The translations under genes and the position numbers were made by a program. The notes under the pieces are model-generated. The model worked only from the letters and a program-made list of their open reading frames with translations, did no database searches and was not told the DNA's origin. Positions 42,494 through 49,978 of a stretch of DNA of 51,015 nucleotides are shown here, in pieces; within the stretch, counting starts at the first letter, position 1; each line of letters opens with the position of its first letter. The DNA comes from JAICTV01 sp035634055 (GTDB lineage Bacteria; Planctomycetota; Phycisphaerae; Tepidisphaerales; Tepidisphaeraceae), in assembly GCA_035634055.1 (NCBI GenBank), contig DASQDR010000049.1:1-51015 (forward strand), given 5' to 3'.

Positions 42494-42651
42494 CTTCGGG
42501 ATGACGCGTCCCTACATCGCGAGCGCGTGCCAAGGGCCGCCGTTACCATTCGAGACGCTTTGCGCGCTGGTCAGAGTTGCGACAACGCGAGCCCGTGCGA
42601 AGGGCGGGGCCCCACGCGATTGGCAGGAACAGTGCCCGGCGACCGCGATAA

Positions 42652-43113
42652 CTACCGCATCGGCGCGGCGGCCGCCTTCACGGTCGTGTGACTCAGCGGG
42701 GCCGAGCCCGGGTTGCCGACGAATTCGATCTTGCGCAGCCGGTCCTTCGCCAGCGAGATCACGCCGTGCTCGTTGCGCAGGAAGAAGCGCTGGTCCTTCA
42801 CCTTGCCCGACACCTTCACCGACTGGCTGTCGAGCTTGTCGCCGTCCTGCGAGAGCGTGAGCGAGTGCACGTGGTCGGTGAGCAGGGTCAGCTCGCCCTG
42901 CCCGGATTCGAGCGTGATGCTGCCGTTGAGCAGCTCGCCGGCCAGCACGGTACCGTCGATCCCCTGGATGACCACGCGCGGGTGCGACGGCTCGACTGCG
43001 GCCGGCTTCGCGGACCGCGGCGCGCCGAAGTCGGCGGCGCAGCCGGCGACGACCAGCGACGGGGCGGCGAGCAGGGCGAGCAGAACGGACCGCGGCGACG
43101 AATTGAGGCGCAT
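42652..43113 (-). CDS. Small predicted lipoprotein
   Basis: 153 residues from ATG 43113, Shine-Dalgarno-like GGGAG eight bases upstream. Signal with lipobox VVAGC (Cys25). The mature domain is a run of beta-strands (RVVIQGIDGTVLAGELLNGS, ITLESGQGELTLLTDHVHSL, FFLRNEHGVISLAKDRLRKI) reminiscent of Sm-like or beta-barrel folds used for small planctomycete periplasmic proteins; I do not recognise a named family. It is isolated: 222 gene-free bases separate it from the PilZ gene upstream on the same strand. Confidence 0.75.
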   Translation of the reverse strand: MRLNSSPRSVLLALLAAPSLVVAGCAADFGAPRSAKPAAVEPSHPRVVIQGIDGTVLAGELLNGSITLESGQGELTLLTDHVHSLTLSQDGDKLDSQSVKVSGKVKDQRFFLRNEHGVISLAKDRLRKIEFVGNPGSAPLSHTTVKAAAAPMR

Positions 43114-43335
43114 GGAATCTCCCTTGGCGAAACGATGGCAGCCGCGGGAAATGTACGATCGCCGCAGAGGCGCCGGTATCTCAAACGTGCTTCCGCCGCC
43201 GCGCGCGCCGCGCTGGGACGGGGGTTTAGGAAAGGTGTGATCCCGGCAACGGGACGCGTAGCGGGCGGACCGCGGCCGCGGCGCGATCGGCCGCGCGCCC
43301 GCGCGTGTGGAGCCGCGGGCGCAGGCGCTGGTGCG

Positions 43336-43809
43336 CTATCGGATCAGCAGCGACGTCCCCACGCCGAAGATCCCCAGCAGCAGCAGCAGGATCTTCGTCC
43401 GCCGGCTGGTGCGGCGCTGCCGCTTGTCCAGGTCGTCCACGAATTCGCCGAAGCTAGCCCGGTCCAGCACGGAGCTGAGCTCCAGGCCGACCAGGTAGCT
43501 CCCGTCCTCCTGCGGCACGCAGCGCACGACGGTGAGCAGGATGTTCAGCTCCGCCAGCTCCGGCCGCGGCACCTTCAGGACGTACTGCGTCCCTTCCGGC
43601 AGGGCGCTGCCGTGCGTCAGGCCGACGCCGCCGGGGGAGAAGTCCTCGATCTGCACGCGGAAGGGCAGCCCCTCCTTGCCGCGCTTCCACGTGGTAATCT
43701 CGGCAGAAGCCTTGTACTTCACCCGCGTGTCGCGGCGGCGCTCGGCGGGGATGAAGGCCTCATCGAACGCCAGACGGATCTCGGATTTCTGATCGTATGT
43801 AAGGCTCAT
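43336..43809 (-). CDS. PilZ-domain protein with C-terminal membrane anchor
   Basis: 157 residues from ATG 43809 (MSLTYDQKSEIRLAFDEAF). The c-di-GMP-binding signature is present: RRDTR (residues 25-29, the RxxxR arm) and DFSPGGVGL (56-64, the D/N-x-S-x-x-G part). After the PilZ barrel comes a basic linker (DKRQRRTSRRTK) and a terminal hydrophobic helix TKILLLLLGIFGVGTSLL, so the domain is probably tethered to the inner membrane with its sensor in the cytoplasm. It lies 179 bases downstream of the TPR-glycosyltransferase gene on the same strand. c-di-GMP control of envelope or polysaccharide functions would fit (inference). Confidence 0.85.
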   Translation of the reverse strand: MSLTYDQKSEIRLAFDEAFIPAERRRDTRVKYKASAEITTWKRGKEGLPFRVQIEDFSPGGVGLTHGSALPEGTQYVLKVPRPELAELNILLTVVRCVPQEDGSYLVGLELSSVLDRASFGEFVDDLDKRQRRTSRRTKILLLLLGIFGVGTSLLIR

Positions 43810-43988
43810 CTCGCCCGCTTCCCGTTTGTCGGCCGTCCACTGTGGCGCAGCGGTCCGGCGCGCGTGCCTGCGGCGCGACCCGATCCGGCGCTCGCTCGGA
43901 TCGGCCGGTGTCGCGTCGCCTTCCCTCATGTCGGCGCAATCCGCCAGCAACTGAACGACGGGCAGGAACGGAACCCTCCGCCCGCAGG

Positions 43989-45383
43989 TTACGGGACCGA
44001 AGGGGCATCCGATGCCGGGGCCGCGGCAGCGGTGGCGGCCGCAGCGAGGGCGGCAGTGGCAGCGGTGCGCAGCTCCGTGGCGACGGCTTCGATCGCCGGC
44101 CGCCACTGGCCCTGCGCCGGCTGGCGGAACAGCCGCATCGTCGGGTACCACGGGCTGTCCGGGCGATCCAGCAGCCAGCGGAAATCCGGCGAGAACGGCA
44201 GCAACACCCACACCCGCCTGCCCATCGCCCCGGCCAGGTGCGCGACCGCCGTGTCAACCGTGATGACGAGGTCGAGGTTGGCGATCAGCGCCGCAGCGTC
44301 CGAGAAATCGAAGAGGCGATCGCTGAAGTCGATCAGCCGCATGCCCGCCGGTGGCGTGCGCGCCTCGGCGGCGGCCGCGCCCTTCTGGAGCGAGTAGAAC
44401 GCAGCGCCCGCTGCCGCCGCCGATAACGGTGCCAGCGCCGCCAGCGGGATCGAGCGCAGGCGGTCATCCGCGTGCGTCGGCCGACCCGCCCACGCGATCC
44501 CGACGCGCAGCGCCGGCGCGCCTGTGGCGGCGCGCGAGGGCGCGGACGAGGGCGCGGATGCCGCCGGTAGCAATGTCTCCGCCTCCTTCACCCGCCCCGA
44601 CCACACCGCCGCCGCCTGCGGCGCCGCCGACAGGTACGGCACGGTCGCCGGGATGCTTCTCAGCGTCGTGTTGAACGCCAGCGGGAGGCTCATCAACGGC
44701 GCGTGCAGATGAACGCCGGCGGGCGTGGGGTCGTCGGTCGAGATCACGTCCGGGCCGCCGGGCAGCCGCTTCATCAAGCCCGTAAGGTTGCGCGGCACCT
44801 GCACGATCACGTCGGCGCCGCGCTGCGCGATCAGCGGCGCGTAGCGCGAGAACTGGATCGTGTCGCCGAAGCCCTGCTCGTGGTGCAGCAGGATGGTCCT
44901 GCCGGCCACTTTCTCGCCGCCGGTCCACTGCGGGACGCTCATCGCGCGGCGCGGGTCCATGCCGGCGCACTTCCACCGCCACTCGTACTCCGCCCACCCG
45001 CGCTTGAAATCGCCGGAGACGAGCAGCGCCCGCGCGAGCAGGCCGTGCGGCTCCGGGCGGGCGGGGTCGAGTTGAACGGCGCGCCCGGCCGCCTCGGCCG
45101 CCTCCGCCGCGCGGTTCAGCCGCAGCAGCGCCCGCCCGAATTCGTGGTGCGCCTCGGGCACGCGCGGCGCCAGCGCGACGGCGCGCTCGTGCGCCTCCAC
45201 CGCTTCGCCGTAGCGCTGAAGCGCGTGCAGCGCCAGCCCCAGCGCGTGGTGCGCCCGCCCGTTCTCCGGCTCGAGCGCGATCGCGCGGCGGAAGGTCGCC
45301 TCGGCGTCGGCGAACGCGCCGCGCTTCCCGAGGTCCAGGCCCTGGGCGATGATGGAATTGGTGTCCGCCACGCGCCCGGGCAT
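43989..45383 (-). CDS. TPR protein with GT9-like glycosyltransferase domain
   Basis: 464 residues from ATG 45383; an ATG at 45410 would overlap the glpK start, and the nearer one has GGGAAG about four bases upstream. Three to four TPR units fill residues 1-125 (for example AFADAEATFRRAIALEPENG, YGEAVEAHERAVALAPRVPE). Then SGDFKRGWAEYEWRWK and ILLHHEQGFGDTIQFSRYAP mark the GT-B/GT9-like domain seen after TPRs in many environmental bacteria, followed by DLVITVDTAVAHLAGAMGRR and VWVLLPFSPDFRWLLDR in the C-terminal half. It probably transfers a sugar to a protein or glycan; donor and acceptor are unknown. It is divergent from glpK, with start codons 25 bases apart. Confidence 0.85.
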   Translation of the reverse strand: MPGRVADTNSIIAQGLDLGKRGAFADAEATFRRAIALEPENGRAHHALGLALHALQRYGEAVEAHERAVALAPRVPEAHHEFGRALLRLNRAAEAAEAAGRAVQLDPARPEPHGLLARALLVSGDFKRGWAEYEWRWKCAGMDPRRAMSVPQWTGGEKVAGRTILLHHEQGFGDTIQFSRYAPLIAQRGADVIVQVPRNLTGLMKRLPGGPDVISTDDPTPAGVHLHAPLMSLPLAFNTTLRSIPATVPYLSAAPQAAAVWSGRVKEAETLLPAASAPSSAPSRAATGAPALRVGIAWAGRPTHADDRLRSIPLAALAPLSAAAAGAAFYSLQKGAAAAEARTPPAGMRLIDFSDRLFDFSDAAALIANLDLVITVDTAVAHLAGAMGRRVWVLLPFSPDFRWLLDRPDSPWYPTMRLFRQPAQGQWRPAIEAVATELRTAATAALAAAATAAAAPASDAPSVP

Positions 45384-45408
45384 TCTACTTCCCACGGAGG
45401 GCTCATCC

Positions 45409-46941
45409 ATGCCGCCGCCGCCACTCGTTGCCGCCATCGATCAAGGGACGACCAGCACCCGCTGCATCGTGTTCTCTGAAAGCGAAGCCGTCGCGGTCGC
45501 GCAGAAGGAGCACCGCCAGATCTACCCGCGGCCGGGGTGGGTGGAGCACGACGCGAGCGAGATCTGGCAGCGCGCGCAGGAGGTGGTGAGCGAGGCGGTC
45601 GCCGCCTCCCGCGCGAGCGGGCGCGGCGAGATCGCCGCCGTCGGCATCACCAACCAGCGCGAGACGGCCGTCGTCTGGGATCGCCGCACCGGCCGGCCGC
45701 TGCACAATGCCATCGTCTGGCAGGACACGCGCACGCAGGACCTCTGCGACGCCCTCGCCCGCGAGGGCGGCGCCGGCCCCGATCGCTTCCGCCCCAAGAC
45801 CGGCCTGCCGCTGGCGACGTACTTCAGCGCGACCAAGCTGCGCTGGATCCTCGATCGCGTCCCCGGCGCCCGCGCGGCCGGCGAGCGCGGCGACGCGCTC
45901 TTCGGCACCGTCGATTCCTGGCTGATCTGGAACCTCACCGGCGGCGCCAGCGGCGGGCAACACGTGACCGACGTCACCAACGCCAGCCGCACGCTGCTGA
46001 TGAACCTCGCCACCCTTGATTGGGACGACGAGCTGCTCTCCGCTTTCCACGTGCCGCGCGCGATGCTGCCGCGCATCACGTCATCCAGCGTCCCCGGCGA
46101 TGGGTTCGGCGCGACGCGCGCCGACGGGCCGCTCGGGGCAGAGCTGCCGGTCTGCGGAAACCTCGGCGATCAGCAGGCCGCCCTCGTCGGACAGGCGTGC
46201 TTCACCCCCGGCGACTGCAAGAACACCTACGGCACCGGCTGCTTCATGCTGCTGCACACCGGCGACCGCGCCGTGGCGTCCAAGGCGGGGCTGCTCACCA
46301 CCGTCGGCTACCGCTTCGGCGACGAGCCGGCCGCCTACGCGCTGGAAGGATCGATCGCCGTCACCGGCGCGCTCGTGCAGTGGCTGCGCGACAACCTCAA
46401 GATCATCTCCGCGTCCCCGGAGATCGAGCCGCTCGCCGCAAGCGTGACGGACAACGGCGGCGTCTACTTCGTCCCCGCCTTCTCCGGGCTGTTCGCCCCG
46501 CGCTGGCGGGCGGACGCGCGCGGCACGATCGTTGGCATGACCGGCCACTCCCACCGCGGCCACATCGCCCGCGCGGCGCTGGAGGCCACCGCTTACCAAA
46601 CGCGCGACGTGCTCGAGGCGATGCGCGACGACGCCGGCGTCGCGCTGTCGGTGCTGAAGGTGGACGGCGGCATGACGGGCAACGAGTTGCTCATGCAGTT
46701 CCAGGCCGACGTGCTGGGCATCCCGGTCGCACGGCCAAAGGTGATGGAGACGACCGCCCTCGGCGCCGCCGTCGCCGCCGCGCGGGCGCAGAACCTCTGG
46801 CCCGAGCGACCGGCGATCCAGTCGCCCGGCGGCGGCAAGACGTGGGAACCGAAGATGGGCCGGGCCGACCGCGACCGACTCTACGACCGCTGGCTGGCGG
46901 CGGTGGAGCGCTCGCTCGGTTGGGTGGAGGCGGGCGGCTGA
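45409..46941 (+). CDS. glpK: Glycerol kinase
   Basis: 510 residues from ATG 45409, Shine-Dalgarno GGAGG eight bases upstream. Glycerol kinase phosphorylates glycerol to sn-glycerol 3-phosphate. FGGY-kinase signatures: AAIDQGTTSTRCIVF (phosphate loop, residues 8-22), ITNQRETAVVWDRRTGRPLH, NAIVWQDTRT, GNLGDQQAALVGQACF with the catalytic aspartate, KNTYGTGCFML, and GGMTGNELLMQFQADVLGIP near the C-terminus. The length is normal (about 500). No glpF or glpD is adjacent. Its last 61 bases overlap the end of the convergent GspK-like gene. Confidence 0.95.
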   Translation: MPPPPLVAAIDQGTTSTRCIVFSESEAVAVAQKEHRQIYPRPGWVEHDASEIWQRAQEVVSEAVAASRASGRGEIAAVGITNQRETAVVWDRRTGRPLHNAIVWQDTRTQDLCDALAREGGAGPDRFRPKTGLPLATYFSATKLRWILDRVPGARAAGERGDALFGTVDSWLIWNLTGGASGGQHVTDVTNASRTLLMNLATLDWDDELLSAFHVPRAMLPRITSSSVPGDGFGATRADGPLGAELPVCGNLGDQQAALVGQACFTPGDCKNTYGTGCFMLLHTGDRAVASKAGLLTTVGYRFGDEPAAYALEGSIAVTGALVQWLRDNLKIISASPEIEPLAASVTDNGGVYFVPAFSGLFAPRWRADARGTIVGMTGHSHRGHIARAALEATAYQTRDVLEAMRDDAGVALSVLKVDGGMTGNELLMQFQADVLGIPVARPKVMETTALGAAVAAARAQNLWPERPAIQSPGGGKTWEPKMGRADRDRLYDRWLAAVERSLGWVEAGG

Positions 46942-47678
46942 GCGGGCGGCGGCGCGCTCGGCTGATCCGCTCCCTGCCACGGCGGCGCATCGGGCGGCGG
47001 ATTCGGCGGACCCGCGCTCGGGTGATCCGGCCGCTGAACTGACGGCGAATCGGGCGGCGACAGCTCGGCGGCGGCCAATTGCCACTTTTCGCCGACGCGC
47101 GCGAAGCGCAGCGTTTGCTCCGCGCGCCGCCGGCCGAGCTGGGCGCGAATGATCGCGACGGCGGCTTCTCCTTCCGGCACGAGTTCGACCGTCAGCGTCG
47201 CGCCCTGCGCCGCCAAGGGCTGCGGCAGCGCGATCGGCCGCGACCGCCGCGGGAACTGCCCCCCCGGCAGTTCCCCGCCGGCGGCCGCGGCCCCCGCGGT
47301 GAGCATTTGTCGCAACTGCGCCGCTTCCGCGGCGGCGCGGGTGCGCTTGAAGTCCGAGACGAAGTACGTCCCCAGCGTCGCCAGCGCGGCCCCGACCAGG
47401 ATCACCATCGCGATGGCCACAATGGTGGCGAAGCCGCCGCGCGGCCGCTGGCCGGCGGCGTGTACGCTCGAACCGCGACCCGCGCGTGCGCTTGCACCAC
47501 CACCCGCGCCTGCGCTGCCGCCCGCGCCTGCGCTAAGTCCGCCGCCCGCGCCTGCGCTAAGTCCGCCGGCCGCGCATTCGCTGGGGCCAGCGGCACCGCG
47601 CGCGCTGGGGCCGCGGCCCGCGTGCGGGGCCGCTGCCGTTGGGCGGCGGTCGCGCGGGTTTTGTCCAATAGATGTCAT
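46881..47678 (-). CDS. GspK-like minor pseudopilin with a long low-complexity leader
   Basis: 265 residues from ATG 47678, overlapping the upstream stop by four bases (ATGA). Residues 1-80 are low complexity, including a 24-base repeat giving GLSAGAGG units. Then RGGFATIVAIAMVILVGAAL (about 80-99) looks like a prepilin membrane helix with cleavage after Gly82; position +5 is Val, not Glu, as is usual for GspK. The rest is short for GspK and ends in a Pro/Gln-rich tail. The assignment rests mainly on gene order F-I-J-K and the helix; PilX-like is an alternative. The 3' end overlaps glpK by 61 bases. Confidence 0.65.
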   Translation of the reverse strand: MTSIGQNPRDRRPTAAAPHAGRGPSARGAAGPSECAAGGLSAGAGGGLSAGAGGSAGAGGGASARAGRGSSVHAAGQRPRGGFATIVAIAMVILVGAALATLGTYFVSDFKRTRAAAEAAQLRQMLTAGAAAAGGELPGGQFPRRSRPIALPQPLAAQGATLTVELVPEGEAAVAIIRAQLGRRRAEQTLRFARVGEKWQLAAAELSPPDSPSVQRPDHPSAGPPNPPPDAPPWQGADQPSAPPPAQPPASTQPSERSTAASQRS

Positions 47679-48235
47679 CGCCCCGTCAACCTCGTCACGA
47701 GCCGCACCTGCTGCGTCAGCCGAACCTCGCTGGCGTGGGCGGAGGCGCTTTGGGGCACGGTGAGGGTCACGGTGCCCGCATCGTCCGCGGCGAACGAGCA
47801 GCCGGGCGGAATCGGCCAGGACTGCGCCCGACGCCCGTCGCCGCGGACGAGGTTTGTCTCGCTTATGTTCCACGTCACTGCCGTCGCTGCGCCGCCGCCG
47901 GCGAGGGGCGGCATAGCGGTTAACGTCCGCTGGTCGGCGGCCGTGACCGATTTCGCCGCCCACACGTCCGCCCGCAGCGCCGCGACGGCCGCCTCGAAGC
48001 TGGCGGCGCCGTTCTGCGCGGCGCCGGCGTGGTAGGTCAGCAGCGTCGTCGAGCGAAACAGCCGTGCCGCCACGATCGCGAACGCCGCCGCCAGGAGCAG
48101 GACGAACATCAGCTCGACGAACATGATCCCGCGCCGGAAACGCCGCGAGCGCGGCGCGCGAACGGCGCGGCTCCTCCAGCCCGCGCGACCTGCGCGGCCC
48201 GCCCGGGCGGCGCAGTAAACTTCATCGCGTCGCAT
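47675..48235 (-). CDS. GspJ-like minor pseudopilin
   Basis: 186 residues from ATG 48235, whose A is the last base of the preceding stop (TGATG); a GTG one codon earlier is possible. Basic leader, then RRGIMFVELMFVLLLAAAFA with predicted cleavage after Gly36 and Glu at +5. The size agrees with GspJ (about 190-200). The remainder (AALRADVWAAKSVTAAD, VTWNISETNLVRGDGRR, VTLTVPQSASAHASEVRLTQ) resembles the beta-rich body of GspJ: an early acidic Asp in a helix, then strands. It would form part of the tip complex I-J-K of a type II secretion pseudopilus. Confidence 0.72.
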   Translation of the reverse strand: MRRDEVYCAARAGRAGRAGWRSRAVRAPRSRRFRRGIMFVELMFVLLLAAAFAIVAARLFRSTTLLTYHAGAAQNGAASFEAAVAALRADVWAAKSVTAADQRTLTAMPPLAGGGAATAVTWNISETNLVRGDGRRAQSWPIPPGCSFAADDAGTVTLTVPQSASAHASEVRLTQQVRLVTRLTGR

Positions 48236-48615
48236 CACGGCGCACCTCCCGGCAGGGCGTCGGCCCGCACGAGTCCGGTCAGTTCTGTCGCGCCTTGCCC
48301 GCGCGTGACGATCACGGTGGCCCAGGCGGTGCCCGGCACGTCGGCGGCCGGCGCCGGCTCTCGTCGCACCGTCACGCTAGTTCCGCCCGGCGGCGGGGCC
48401 GGGGCGGCACCGGTCTGCATCGCGGTCATGGCCGCCTCCGCGATCCGCGCCAGCTCGCGCGTCTCCGCCAGCCGCTGCGCCGTTCGCTGCTGCCGCGTGA
48501 CGGCGACGGTCAGCGCCACGGTCAGCACCGCCACCACGATCAGCGCGACGATCATGTCCCCGATCAGGTAGCCGGCGGGGCGCGGACGGCGGCGGCGGCG
48601 AGAGGTTTGGTGCAT
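48235..48615 (-). CDS. GspI-like minor pseudopilin
   Basis: 126 residues from ATG 48615, overlapping the GspF-like stop by one base (TGATG); an ATG at 48627 would overlap more. Leader MHQTSRRRRRPRPAG, cleavage after Gly15, then YLIGDMIVALIVVAVLTVAL. Position +5 is Asp rather than the usual Glu. The length matches GspI (about 120). The body is short and beta-rich (GGTSVTVRREPAPAADVPGT, WATVIVTRGQGATELTGLV). The call rests on size, the prepilin helix and position between GspF and GspJ-like genes. Confidence 0.7.
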   Translation of the reverse strand: MHQTSRRRRRPRPAGYLIGDMIVALIVVAVLTVALTVAVTRQQRTAQRLAETRELARIAEAAMTAMQTGAAPAPPPGGTSVTVRREPAPAADVPGTAWATVIVTRGQGATELTGLVRADALPGGAP

Positions 48616-49940
48616 CACAGTTTCCATTTGCCGGCGCTGCCGGACAGGGTCTCGATCAGCGCCAGCATCGGCGCGAACATCGCCACCGCCACCCACGCCA
48701 CCAGCGCGCCGAAGAAGAGCACCGTCGCCGGCATGGCCGCGCTCTGGAGCAGGATCGCAAATCGGCTGAACCGCGTGGCGTAATATCGCGCCAGGAAGGT
48801 GAACACGTCCGCGCCCGCGGCGACGTCGCGCACGGGCGCGAGCATCTCGACGATTAGCGCCGGCATCCCCGCCGACCGCGCCGCCTCGTGGAGCGGCTGG
48901 CCGTGCGTGAGCTTCGATGACCAGGCTGTCAGCCGCCGGGCGAGCTGCGCATTGATGCGCAGGTGGGCGGCTTCCACGATCGCGCGGTCCGCCGGCACGC
49001 CGCGCCGCAGCGCGTGGGCGACCAGGTCGAACGCCTCCGCCAGGCCCCGGTCGCGCACCAGCCGGTGCGTCACCGGCAGGGCCCACAGCAGCCGCTCGCG
49101 CAGCGCTCCGGCGCGGGGCAGGCTCGCCTCGGCGGCGTAAAAGATCCGCCAGAGCGTTCGCCCGGCCCAGACGATCACCGCGCCGATTGCCACGATGATC
49201 GCGAACGGCCCGACCGCCTGCGCGAATTGGATCAGCACTGCGGTCGAGCGCGGCATGGCGGCGTCGAAGCCAGCCATGACCGACTTGAACTTTGGAATGA
49301 CATTGAGGCTGAGCACCGACAGGCTCATGGTCATCACGGTGATCATCATGAACGGGTAGGCGCGGAAGAACGCGCCGGGGCCGGTGCCGTCGAAGTCACT
49401 GCCGGCCGCGCCCGCGTCGCCACTTCCTGCGCCGTCGACGCCGCCGAGCGGCGCGCCGAATCCCGCGCCCGCGCCCGCCGCGACACTCCACGGGCGGACG
49501 AGGCGGTCCAGCGCGTGGGGCAGTTGGCCCAGCCGCTCCGCCGCCGTCAGCAGCGCGGCGCCGCGCGGGTCCATCTCCGGCACGGCCGCCCGCACGGCTG
49601 CGCTGAGGGAGTAGCCGTCCTCCAGCCGTCGGCGAAGCTGCTCCAGGCGATGGGCGGTGGCCGGGTCCTCGCTGCGCTGGGCGGCCTCCAGCATCGTCGG
49701 CAGGGGAAGGTTCAGCCGCACCGCCTGGTCAACGTACGCCAGGACCGCCATCGCCCGCCGCCGGCGGATCAGGGCCATCATCCGCAGCCCCAGCGGCAGC
49801 AGCGCCAGCGCCAGCACGATCGCGAGGAACCCGAGCGCCGGCGCCGTCAGCCACCCCAGCACCACCGCCAGCGCCGCCAGCAGCACCGCCGCCGCCAGCA
49901 TCCAGAACAGCGCCTCGAGGATGAGCTTCAGCGGTTGCAT
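48615..49940 (-). CDS. GspF/PilC-family inner-membrane platform protein (second copy)
   Basis: 441 residues from ATG 49940 (MQPLKLILEALFWMLAAAVL). Two GspF domains: the first includes YVDQAVRLNLPLPTMLEAAQ and RRRLEDGYSLSAAVRAAVPE, the second AEAFDLVAHALRRGVPADRA and LTAWSSKLTHGQPLHEAARS, each followed by membrane helices (e.g. FAIIVAIGAVIVWAGRTLW). A Gly/Ala/Asp-rich insert lies near residues 165-205 between the halves. GspF anchors the pseudopilus assembly ATPase in the inner membrane. It follows the first GspF-like gene by 38 bases and couples to the GspI-like gene. Confidence 0.87.
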   Translation of the reverse strand: MQPLKLILEALFWMLAAAVLLAALAVVLGWLTAPALGFLAIVLALALLPLGLRMMALIRRRRAMAVLAYVDQAVRLNLPLPTMLEAAQRSEDPATAHRLEQLRRRLEDGYSLSAAVRAAVPEMDPRGAALLTAAERLGQLPHALDRLVRPWSVAAGAGAGFGAPLGGVDGAGSGDAGAAGSDFDGTGPGAFFRAYPFMMITVMTMSLSVLSLNVIPKFKSVMAGFDAAMPRSTAVLIQFAQAVGPFAIIVAIGAVIVWAGRTLWRIFYAAEASLPRAGALRERLLWALPVTHRLVRDRGLAEAFDLVAHALRRGVPADRAIVEAAHLRINAQLARRLTAWSSKLTHGQPLHEAARSAGMPALIVEMLAPVRDVAAGADVFTFLARYYATRFSRFAILLQSAAMPATVLFFGALVAWVAVAMFAPMLALIETLSGSAGKWKL

Positions 49941-49978
49941 GGCGTGCCGCACGGTTGGCGGCGGCTCCGGTTGGCGCG

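Noticed and set aside
43810..44211. Upstream extension of the PilZ protein
   Set aside because: It would read into the TPR-glycosyltransferase gene in another frame. The PilZ protein is complete from ATG 43809.
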